From: SVTX01 sp045577415
GTDB taxonomy: Bacteria; Bacillota; Clostridia; Oscillospirales; CAG-272
Direction of reading: 5' to 3'
Assembly (NCBI GenBank): GCA_045577415.1
Contig: JAZNII010000094.1
Location: 4,423-68,422, forward strand
DNA: 64,000 nucleotides
Shown here piece after piece: positions 25,281-32,363 of the stretch. The position numbers were made by a program, and so were the translations under genes. Under the pieces are notes generated by a model, which searched no databases, was not told the origin of the DNA, and worked only from the letters and a program-made list of their open reading frames with translations. Numbering within the stretch: the first letter of the stretch is position 1; the number at the start of each line of letters is the position of its first letter.

Positions 25281-27335
25281 ATGAAACGTTTTTTGAAGGT
25301 TTTACTTATTGTTATAACAGTGGCGTCGTTGGTATCAACTACCGTAATATCGATCGGAGCGGTTTATTTGTCTCGATATTCAGGCAGCAGAGTTAACGAG
25401 GAGCTGCTTAAAAATGACCCTTATTCGGGCAAAACCGAATTTTATTACTTCGATTTTGATGAAACTAACGGCAAATGCGCTGTGCCGAGAAAAATAGAAG
25501 GAGCTTATCTTGATAACGGCATTAAATATAAATACACATCCTTTGGAGAACTTCCCGATAATCTTATCAACGCCTTTATTGCTATTGAGGACAAACGCTT
25601 TTACGAACATAGAGGTATAGATATACTTCGTAGCGGAAAGGCGGTTGTAAGCTACGTTTGGGGCGATGGAGGCTTTGGAGGATCCACCATAACTCAGCAG
25701 CTTGTAAAAAATATTACGGGACGAAATGAGATAACGGTTGACCGTAAGCTTTCGGAAGCCTTTTCCGCCTTAAGACTTGAACAAGATTTAGACAAGAGCG
25801 AGATATTGGAGCAATATCTGAACGTTATTAATCTATCCGAGGGGTGTAGGGGGGTTGGCGCGGCGGCAGAGCTTTTTTATTCAAAGCAAGTAAAAGATCT
25901 GACCCTTTCCGAATCTGCCACGATAGCCGCTATTACCAATAATCCGTCACTTTATAATCCGATAAAGCATCCCGAAAACAATATCAAGAGACGAAATATC
26001 GTTCTTGAGTGTATGTACGAACAAAATTATATTACTAAAGACGAATATGAAGATGCGGTTAGCCAACCTATAACGCTTGATCTTTCTGTGGACGCGGATA
26101 GGAGGATAAATTCTTGGTATATTGATATGGTTACGGAGGACGTGATAAACGACCTTTGCGCAAAATTCGGACTAACTACAAGCTCTGCCTCTTTGATGCT
26201 TTACAGAGGCGGATTTAAGATATACACTGCCATGGATGCAGAGATACAGAAAACAGTTGAAGGGTATTACTCCGACGAATATAATTTTCCAATAGACGAT
26301 CAAGGAAATATGGCTCAATCTGCGATGATCGTTATTGACCCGTATACGGGAGACATTCTTGGCGTCGCTGGAGCGATAGGTGAAAAAAAAGGGAACCGTC
26401 TGCAAAGCTTTGCAACAAACACCAAACGTCCTCCCGGATCAACGATCAAACCGCTTTCCGTATATGCGCCCGCCATTGATAAAGGACTTATCAGTTGGTC
26501 ATCGCAAATAGACGATTCCCCCGTTGTCGCGGAAACAGATAAGAGTCGCGCGTGGCCGCAAAACGTTGACAGAAAATACGTAGGACCTGTTGACGTAAAA
26601 TACGCAATAGAGCATTCGTTGAATACTGTTGCGGTAAAAGTCCTTGACCTTGTGGGAGCAGAGAAATCGATGGATTTTTTGAAAAATAAGTTGTTGCTAT
26701 CAAGTCTCGATGAAAAGCATGATATAGGTCCTGCATCTCTCGCTTTGGGACAACCCTCCAATGGAGTGACACTTCGCGAGTTAACCGCGGCGTATTCGAT
26801 TTTTCAAGAGGGAATTATGAGCAAGCCTCGCTCATATTATAAAGTTACCGATGCCGCAGGCAGAATAATTCTTGATAATACGCCAAAACAGGAGGCGGTC
26901 ATATCAAGAGAGAGCGCCGCAATAATGACGAAGCTTCTTCAAACGGTGGTGGATTCAGGAACCGCATCGGGAAAGATAACCCTTGATAATAGAATTGAGG
27001 TTGCAGGCAAATCGGGCACCTCAGGAAACAGCTGCGACAGATTTTTCATAGGCTACACCCCCGAGATTCTTGCAGGAGTATGGTTTGGATACGAATATCC
27101 CAAAACCCTTGAAGGGTTTGGAGGAAATCTGTCGGTCTATATTTGGGACGACGTTGTAAGTGAGATATATGGGAACAGCAAGCGATACGGAAAATCGAGC
27201 TTTACAGTTCCCGATACGGTACAGAAGTTGACCTATAAAAAGCCAAACACCGTCCAAAATAATGGCGATGGGGGATTGACGGAATACACCTTTGATGACG
27301 GTTGGTTTAATATTAAATTTCATAAAGACGAATGA
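25281..27335 (+). CDS. Class A penicillin-binding protein (transglycosylase/transpeptidase)
   Basis: Bifunctional peptidoglycan synthase of 684 residues. After a cytosolic start and one membrane helix (about residues 7-29) comes the glycosyltransferase 51 domain with the catalytic IAIEDKRFYEHRGID, GGSTITQQLVKN and RKLSEAFSALRLE. The transpeptidase domain shows the SxxK serine in PPGSTIKPLSVY, SxN in EHSLNTVAV and the KSGTS box in AGKSGTSGNS. The protein stops soon after the transpeptidase domain. A GGAGG precedes the ATG. It is a monocistron ending at hairpin 27344-27373. Confidence 0.96.
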   Translation: MKRFLKVLLIVITVASLVSTTVISIGAVYLSRYSGSRVNEELLKNDPYSGKTEFYYFDFDETNGKCAVPRKIEGAYLDNGIKYKYTSFGELPDNLINAFIAIEDKRFYEHRGIDILRSGKAVVSYVWGDGGFGGSTITQQLVKNITGRNEITVDRKLSEAFSALRLEQDLDKSEILEQYLNVINLSEGCRGVGAAAELFYSKQVKDLTLSESATIAAITNNPSLYNPIKHPENNIKRRNIVLECMYEQNYITKDEYEDAVSQPITLDLSVDADRRINSWYIDMVTEDVINDLCAKFGLTTSSASLMLYRGGFKIYTAMDAEIQKTVEGYYSDEYNFPIDDQGNMAQSAMIVIDPYTGDILGVAGAIGEKKGNRLQSFATNTKRPPGSTIKPLSVYAPAIDKGLISWSSQIDDSPVVAETDKSRAWPQNVDRKYVGPVDVKYAIEHSLNTVAVKVLDLVGAEKSMDFLKNKLLLSSLDEKHDIGPASLALGQPSNGVTLRELTAAYSIFQEGIMSKPRSYYKVTDAAGRIILDNTPKQEAVISRESAAIMTKLLQTVVDSGTASGKITLDNRIEVAGKSGTSGNSCDRFFIGYTPEILAGVWFGYEYPKTLEGFGGNLSVYIWDDVVSEIYGNSKRYGKSSFTVPDTVQKLTYKKPNTVQNNGDGGLTEYTFDDGWFNIKFHKDE

Positions 27336-27343
27336 TTCTTCAT

Positions 27344-27373
27344 AAACTGTGTTAACGACCGTTAACACAGTTT
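27344..27373 (+). terminator. Terminator after the penicillin-binding protein gene
   Basis: 13-bp arms AAACTGTGTTAAC (27344-27356) and GTTAACACAGTTT (27361-27373), loop GACC, then a T run to 27376. Confidence 0.85.
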
Positions 27374-27386
27374 TTTGAGGTGCGAT

Positions 27387-27887
27387 ATGTCTGTAAAAGC
27401 AAAAAACAATAATCTTTCCTTGATAATGGGCTGCATTTTTGCCGTTATCGGTATTGCCGTTATATTTACATCGGGCAGTCCATTTGATCTGATGCATAAA
27501 ATAAGCATGCATCAGATCATGCCTCCAATATGGTTGTGGTGCTTGTCTACAGTCATTTTTGATTTCTTGGTGGGCTTTGCTCTCGGACTGGTCTGTGCAG
27601 AGATCTTTTCCAAGCACATCTGCAGAGAAAGGGAAGTAAGCGCATATCAGGGGTGTATATTTTTTATTGCGTCATTTTTGCTGTTTTTGGCTCATTATCC
27701 AATGCTTTTCGTGGCGGAAAGATTGGTGTTGGCACTCTTAATTGCTATTGTCTCGTTAGTATGCGCGGGAATTTGTTTTGTGTTTTGGACAAAAATCTCG
27801 CCAATGGCTGCCATAATAACAGGAGTCTATGTGCTTTGGCTTGCTTACTTATCGTTTATAAATGGCTATATTATCTTGAATATATAA
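27387..27887 (+). CDS. TspO/MBR-family membrane protein
   Basis: Small integral membrane protein of 166 residues with five hydrophobic segments. The family pattern is visible: MPPIWLWCLSTVIFDFLVG in the place of the KPPGWxFGxVW-type first-loop motif, and ISPMAAIITGVYVLWLAYL with SFINGYIILN at the C-terminus in the place of the LLxPYLxWxxFAxxLN motif. TspO proteins bind porphyrins or related ligands in the membrane. Conservation of single residues is weak, so the family call is an inference. Start at ATG 27387, with GAGG 6 nt upstream; it follows a terminator very closely. Confidence 0.7.
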   Translation: MSVKAKNNNLSLIMGCIFAVIGIAVIFTSGSPFDLMHKISMHQIMPPIWLWCLSTVIFDFLVGFALGLVCAEIFSKHICREREVSAYQGCIFFIASFLLFLAHYPMLFVAERLVLALLIAIVSLVCAGICFVFWTKISPMAAIITGVYVLWLAYLSFINGYIILNI

Positions 27888-27911
27888 ATAACAAATTTTG
27901 CAAAATATCTA

Positions 27912-27940
27912 TTGACAAACTCTGAAAAGTATAGTATAAT
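27912..27940 (+). promoter_or_regulatory. Perfect consensus promoter for the following lipoprotein gene
   Basis: TTGACA (27912-27917), 17-bp spacer, TATAAT (27935-27940), 38 bp upstream of the start. Confidence 0.85.
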
Positions 27941-27978
27941 CTATTTTAGTTATTAATACCTTTTTGGAGGAAAGTTTG

Positions 27979-28464
27979 ATGAAGGCTTTTAGAATTTTGG
28001 CAGTAGTTCTCGTTTGCGTTATGCTGAGTTGCTCGTTCATCGCCTGTGACGAGGCGGATCTTAGTGCAATCGTATTGCCCGAGAGAGACTTTTATGATAT
28101 GAAGGTTTCGTTCCAGGTCGCAAATGATATGGGTGAAATCATTATTGATGCCGAAGATTATAACTATAAGGGACATGAGACTCCCACGATCCTCAATATT
28201 ATTAGTGACTATCTCGCAATTGAGGTTAATATGAAGTGTGTTATACAGGATAACACCTTGGTTCAGATCGGAACTGCAGCATCTTGCAAGGCAAGCATTG
28301 ATAAAGGTGACTATTGGGCGTTTGCCGAGGGCATAGGTCACAACGTTGGTGCTTTGATTGAGGACGATAAGCTTCAGAACAAGACCTTTGTAAACGACCA
28401 GAGAATGAGCGACTATATCGTCGAAGACGGCGGCGCTTTCACTATTGTTCTCATAAGAGGTTGA
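27979..28464 (+). CDS. Small lipoprotein, DUF4430-like
   Basis: Exported protein of 161 residues: signal peptide MKAFRILAVVLVCVMLS with a lipobox-like end (SFIAC). The mature part looks like a single DUF4430 / transcobalamin-C-like domain: a beta strand MKVSFQVAND, a helix TILNIISDYLAIE, and a final beta segment ending GGAFTIVLIRG. Proteins of this family are surface or cobalamin-binding-like in clostridia, but no ligand can be named here. The GGAGG is 11 bp upstream of ATG 27979. It is transcribed alone. Confidence 0.85.
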   Translation: MKAFRILAVVLVCVMLSCSFIACDEADLSAIVLPERDFYDMKVSFQVANDMGEIIIDAEDYNYKGHETPTILNIISDYLAIEVNMKCVIQDNTLVQIGTAASCKASIDKGDYWAFAEGIGHNVGALIEDDKLQNKTFVNDQRMSDYIVEDGGAFTIVLIRG

Positions 28465-28475
28465 TTAAGACAATT

Positions 28476-28507
28476 AAACCTACTTTCCGTTAAAGGAAGG
28501 TAGGTTT
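28476..28507 (+). terminator. Terminator after the lipoprotein gene
   Basis: 13-bp arms AAACCTACTTTCC (28476-28488) and GGAAGGTAGGTTT (28495-28507) with one G-U pair, 6-base loop. Confidence 0.85.
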
Positions 28508-28545
28508 TGTTTATTAAATATTATTAATATCAAGGAAGTTTATTT

Positions 28546-29127
28546 ATGCTTATTTCAATTACCGGTAAATTAGGAAGCGGAAAATCTACAGTCTGCAACA
28601 TTTTAAAAGAAAAATACGGATATCAGATATTTAGTACGGGTACGATAAACCGTGAGTTTGCCAGAAGCCTTGGCATTACTACGCTTGAACTGAATGAAAG
28701 GCTTAAGGAGGATCCTTCTCTTGATAAGGAAATAGACGGAACCGTCACAAGGCTTTCTGTTGAAAAAAAGGATGAGAAGCTTATATTTGATTCGAGAATG
28801 GCTTGGCATTTTGCTAAGGACACGTTTAAGATATTTCTTACGATCGATCCTATGGAGGCAGCTTGCCGCGTTATGAAAAATCAACGAGGCGCTGAGGAGC
28901 ATTACGAAAGCGTTGAAGATGCGTGTCAGGGACTTCTTAAAAGAGGAAATGTTGAAAGAGAGCGCTTTATCCAGATATACGGCGTGGATTATTTTGACCA
29001 TAATAACTATGATCTCATTGTCGATACTACCTCTCGCACTCCCGATGAAATAGTTAGCATAATAATGGAGAATTATGAAAGCTACTGTACTTCTGCCGAG
29101 ACTTTCGTTTCTCCGAAGGAAATGTGA
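28546..29127 (+). CDS. Cytidylate-kinase-like P-loop nucleotide kinase
   Basis: Nucleoside monophosphate kinase-like protein of 193 residues. The Walker A motif is ITGKLGSGKSTVCN; STGTINREFARSLGIT resembles the CMP-kinase substrate-binding segment, and FDSRMAWHF carries a DSR motif like the acceptor-base region. It is too short and lacks the usual CMP kinase insert, so I place it in the cytidylate-kinase-like family without claiming activity. No SD is obvious except AAGGA upstream. A hairpin closes it. Confidence 0.85.
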   Translation: MLISITGKLGSGKSTVCNILKEKYGYQIFSTGTINREFARSLGITTLELNERLKEDPSLDKEIDGTVTRLSVEKKDEKLIFDSRMAWHFAKDTFKIFLTIDPMEAACRVMKNQRGAEEHYESVEDACQGLLKRGNVERERFIQIYGVDYFDHNNYDLIVDTTSRTPDEIVSIIMENYESYCTSAETFVSPKEM

Positions 29128-29148
29128 TGTTTTGAAAGATTATGAAAT

Positions 29149-29179
29149 AAAAAAATCCGACGTGCAGTCGGATTTTTTT
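29149..29179. terminator. Bidirectional terminator
   Basis: Arms AAAAAAATCCGAC (29149-29161) and GTCGGATTTTTTT (29167-29179), loop GTGCA; separates the kinase and the convergent small protein. Confidence 0.9.
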
Positions 29180-29188
29180 ATGTAAAAA

Positions 29189-29611
29189 TTATTTAAGATC
29201 TGCTTTGACCTTTTCAACCCAAGCAAGGATAGCGGTCTTTTCTTCTTCGGATACTTTGGAGTCAAAGAGACCGATCTTGATCTTCATTACGTCGTCAATA
29301 ACATTGGTGCCTGCCTCACGGAGCAGCTCCTTGGTCTGTTCTACGCACTCGTCGTCACCTGCGGCGAGGATAGCGACGTTCTGCGCTCTTGCCTTGGTAA
29401 GCTCTCTTACATAAAGTCTGTAATCGTCGGGAAGCTTTCCCTTAACGTTTGTAGCCAGAATTACTATTCTTTCTCTGTCGCAGGGATATGCGGAAGGGAT
29501 ACGGTCAACTGCGTTTACGCTGAGGTCGTATTCAGTCTTGATCATATTTCCGATAGCTGTAAGCTTTTTCTTGCTCTCAGGGTAACAGAGAACTCTCATT
29601 TTGATTGCCAT
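29189..29611 (-). CDS. Small conserved protein, possible flavodoxin-like fold
   Basis: Protein of 140 residues that I do not recognise with certainty. It has alternating beta strands and helices: MRVLCYPESKKKLT, RERIVILATNVKGK, QNVAILAAGDD, then a helical C-terminus with VEKVKADLK. The pattern is compatible with a flavodoxin or Rossmann-like fold, but no P-loop for FMN (TxTGxT) is present. The ATG has GGAGG 10 nt upstream, and a promoter with a 17-bp spacer lies 44 bp upstream, so the gene is surely real. Confidence 0.8.
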   Translation of the reverse strand: MAIKMRVLCYPESKKKLTAIGNMIKTEYDLSVNAVDRIPSAYPCDRERIVILATNVKGKLPDDYRLYVRELTKARAQNVAILAAGDDECVEQTKELLREAGTNVIDDVMKIKIGLFDSKVSEEEKTAILAWVEKVKADLK

Positions 29612-29654
29612 AATTGTTTTCCTCCATTAAATAACGGTTATTTTTTGCATTTTA

Positions 29655-29683
29655 ATTCTATCATAAAACATTAGAAAAATCAA
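29655..29683 (-). promoter_or_regulatory. Promoter of the small protein gene
   Basis: Minus strand TTGATT (29678-29683), 17-bp spacer, TAGAAT (29655-29660). Confidence 0.65.
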
Positions 29684-29762
29684 ATGTTTTACTTAAAAAA
29701 ACTAACTTTCGTTCATTTGAACATAAATCAAACGGTAATTTGTATAATAATGACAATAAAAA

Positions 29763-30488
29763 TCACTTAAATTCGATTAAATACCTGTCATAAACCTTAT
29801 TTCGCATGATTATGTAATTACTGCCCGGGTCAAGTCCAAATAAGTTACTGTTTTTCAGCGCGGTAACAAGATATTCGGGATTCAGATTCTCGGTGCTTCC
29901 CGCTGAAAGTATAGTGTTTACAGTCATAGAGCCGTCCTTCGATGAGAAGGATATTTTTTTAATAAACGCGGTAATGTCTACCTCTTTTTCGCCCGATTTT
30001 GATTTTTTTATCATCATTATAGGGGACGAGAACAGATCTGCCGCTTTTTTTTCTGTTTCGGCGCTTATTTCCGACGAGTTTAATGTGATAGTGTAATCAG
30101 CGTAAGCAATATCCGCAAATTTTGTGGTCGGATAATATGCTTCAAGCACGTACATTTCGTCGGTAAGCTGTTCGTTGAGTTGATTTTTGATCGCGTCAAG
30201 CTCGATCTTACGCTCTATTTTAAGATCTGCCATTTCGCACATACTCTCGGTTCCAACCGAAAGGGGAACGCCGAAAACAAGCTTTGCATGAGGATTGAAT
30301 CCTTTTGTGTACCACATAGGTATGCCCGCTCTTACGAGAACTCGGTGAAATGTTCTTTGAAGGTCAAGGTGGGAGATGAATTGCAGATTTCCGACCTTGC
30401 AGAATTTTATCCTTACGGTTTCGGGCGTTTCAAGCATAGGTAGAGAGAGCTTTTTTGCACCTGGAATTATTTCCTTTTCGGACAACAC
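29763..30488 (-). CDS. TIGR03936 / DUF2344 radical-SAM-associated protein
   Basis: Partner protein of 241 residues that lies beside, or is fused to, B12-binding radical SAM enzymes. Key features: VRIKFCKVGNLQFISHLDLQRTFHRVL at the start (read as RIKF, QFISHLD), IPMWYTKGFNPHAKLVFG, and a C-terminal part with LFGLDPGSNY. The start overlaps the upstream radical SAM gene by 22 bp, which indicates coupling. It is the end of the rlmB operon. Function unknown; the pair is thought to act on tRNA or ribosome-related substrates, unproven. Confidence 0.88.
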   Translation of the reverse strand: MLSEKEIIPGAKKLSLPMLETPETVRIKFCKVGNLQFISHLDLQRTFHRVLVRAGIPMWYTKGFNPHAKLVFGVPLSVGTESMCEMADLKIERKIELDAIKNQLNEQLTDEMYVLEAYYPTTKFADIAYADYTITLNSSEISAETEKKAADLFSSPIMMIKKSKSGEKEVDITAFIKKISFSSKDGSMTVNTILSAGSTENLNPEYLVTALKNSNLFGLDPGSNYIIMRNKVYDRYLIEFK

Positions 30489-32323
30489 GATCTCTCACCT
30501 CCAAGTCTGTTTGCTCCGCAACCTGAGCATTTTTCGCGGCAGTTGGGAGTGGTCGCTCCCTCGTGAGCCTTTTTGTTTTCTCTAATGAGGAATTCCTTGG
30601 TTACACCGCAATCGATAATATCCCAAGGCAACACCTCGTCATAGGAATACCGTCTGTTGGCGTAAAATGCGGGATCTACACCCGAATGCTCAAATACACT
30701 TATCCACTTATCATAATCAAAGAATTCGCTCCAGGCGTCAAATTTAAAGCCCTCGCGGCAAGCCAATTCAAGGGCGGGAGCAAGTCTTCTGTCTCCGCGC
30801 GCAAGAATAGCCTCTATACGACATATCTCTGCCTCATGATGCTGATATTTTATTTTTCTGTCGGTAACGCACTTGCCCACGAATTCCTGCTTTTCCTTGA
30901 TGACATCAAGTGTGTCCTGCGGTTCCCATTGGAATGGGGTAAAGGGTTTAGGAATAAAAGGTGAAACGCTGAAGGTCACCTGAGGAGACTTTGCGCGGTT
31001 TCTGTTGGGATTGGCGTAAAACGCTTCGATAACTTTTTTCGCAAGTACCGGGATGCCTTCAAGATCCTCGTAGGTCTCGGTGGGAAGTCCCTGCATAAAG
31101 TAAAGCTTGACTTGTGTCTTACCGGTATCAAAAGCTACGTTGACCGCTCTCATAAGATCATCCTCAAGGACATTCTTGTTGATAACGTCACGAAGCCTTT
31201 GAGTTCCTGCCTCGGGAGCAAAGGTAAGAGACGATGAGCGAACCGATGCGACCTTTTCCATTAATTCCTTTGTAAAGCTATCGACACGCAGAGACGGCAG
31301 GGAAAAGCTGACCATATTCTCCTGTGTCCAATCAAGAAGCTTGTCTGTTAACTCGGGAAGTCCGGTGTAATCGCTGATAGACAGGGAAGCTAAGGAGATC
31401 TCCTCGTATCCCGTGTTTTCAAAGATACATTTTGCCTGTTCGTTCAGTACATCTGGCGACTTTTCTCTAACAGGGCGATAAATAATACCTGCCTGACAAA
31501 ATCGGCATCCGCGGATACATCCTCTGAACACCTCAAGCATTATTCTATCGTGAACGACCTCGGTGTAAGGCATTATAGCGTAATCGGGGAAAGGAGCCTT
31601 GTCGAGGTCTTCAATGATGCGCTTTGTGATCTTGGAGGGAATGTCATCGTAAATTGGAGTATAAGCTTTAATGGTTCCGTCATCGTTGTACGTTACATCG
31701 TAGAGAGATGGAACATAGACGCCGGGGATGTTTTTTGCTGCCTCATGCAAAAAGTCTGCCTTGGTGTAAGTCCCCTCGTCCTTCATTTTTATGTAGAGCT
31801 TTACGATCTCCACAAGCATACTTTCTCCTTCGCCTATATTGAACAGGTCGAAAAAGTCGGCAACAGGCTCGGGGTTATATGCACACGGACCACCGCCGAT
31901 AACGAGAGGAAATTCTTCGCCTCTGTCGCACGCACGGAAAGGAATACCTGAAAGCTCCAGCATATTTAGAACATTGGTATAGGACATCTCGTATTGGAGA
32001 GTAAATCCAAGGAAGTCAAAATCCCGCACCGGATCCTTGCTTTCATGCGCCCAAAGAGGAATGTTATGCTCGGCCATCTTCTCTTGCATGTCGACCCACG
32101 GGTCGTACACACGCTCGCACCAGATGTCCTCCTCACGGTTAAGACAGTCGTACAGTATACGAACGCCGAGATTGGACATTCCTATCTCATATGTGTCGGG
32201 AAAAGCAAAGGCAAATCGTGCTTTGACGGTTGATTTATCTTTTATGATCTGTCCGTATTCACCGCCCGAATACCGTCCGGGCTTTGATACTTGCTTTAAA
32301 ATTGAATAAAAATTATCTTTCAT
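30467..32323 (-). CDS. B12-binding-domain radical SAM protein (TIGR03960-like)
   Basis: Protein of 618 residues. The N-terminal part (IGMSNLGVRILYDCLNRE, EFPLVIGGGPCAYNPEP) resembles a cobalamin-binding domain, followed by the radical SAM core with the iron-sulfur motif RGCIRGCRFCQAG (CxxxCxxC), YEEISLASLSISDYTG, and TFAPEAGTQRLRDVI. The C-terminus has a second cysteine cluster (CREKCSGCGAN and CC near the end), typical of this family. It is followed by its TIGR03936 partner with an overlap. The substrate is unknown. Confidence 0.92.
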   Translation of the reverse strand: MKDNFYSILKQVSKPGRYSGGEYGQIIKDKSTVKARFAFAFPDTYEIGMSNLGVRILYDCLNREEDIWCERVYDPWVDMQEKMAEHNIPLWAHESKDPVRDFDFLGFTLQYEMSYTNVLNMLELSGIPFRACDRGEEFPLVIGGGPCAYNPEPVADFFDLFNIGEGESMLVEIVKLYIKMKDEGTYTKADFLHEAAKNIPGVYVPSLYDVTYNDDGTIKAYTPIYDDIPSKITKRIIEDLDKAPFPDYAIMPYTEVVHDRIMLEVFRGCIRGCRFCQAGIIYRPVREKSPDVLNEQAKCIFENTGYEEISLASLSISDYTGLPELTDKLLDWTQENMVSFSLPSLRVDSFTKELMEKVASVRSSSLTFAPEAGTQRLRDVINKNVLEDDLMRAVNVAFDTGKTQVKLYFMQGLPTETYEDLEGIPVLAKKVIEAFYANPNRNRAKSPQVTFSVSPFIPKPFTPFQWEPQDTLDVIKEKQEFVGKCVTDRKIKYQHHEAEICRIEAILARGDRRLAPALELACREGFKFDAWSEFFDYDKWISVFEHSGVDPAFYANRRYSYDEVLPWDIIDCGVTKEFLIRENKKAHEGATTPNCREKCSGCGANRLGGERSCCPKRK

Positions 32324-32363
32324 TTAAGGGTTGCTCCGTTATTGCAACGGTCATTGCAATAGT

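Noticed and set aside
27375..27386. Earlier GTG start for the TspO-like gene
   Set aside because: It overlaps the T run of the preceding terminator; ATG 27387 has GAGG 6 nt upstream.
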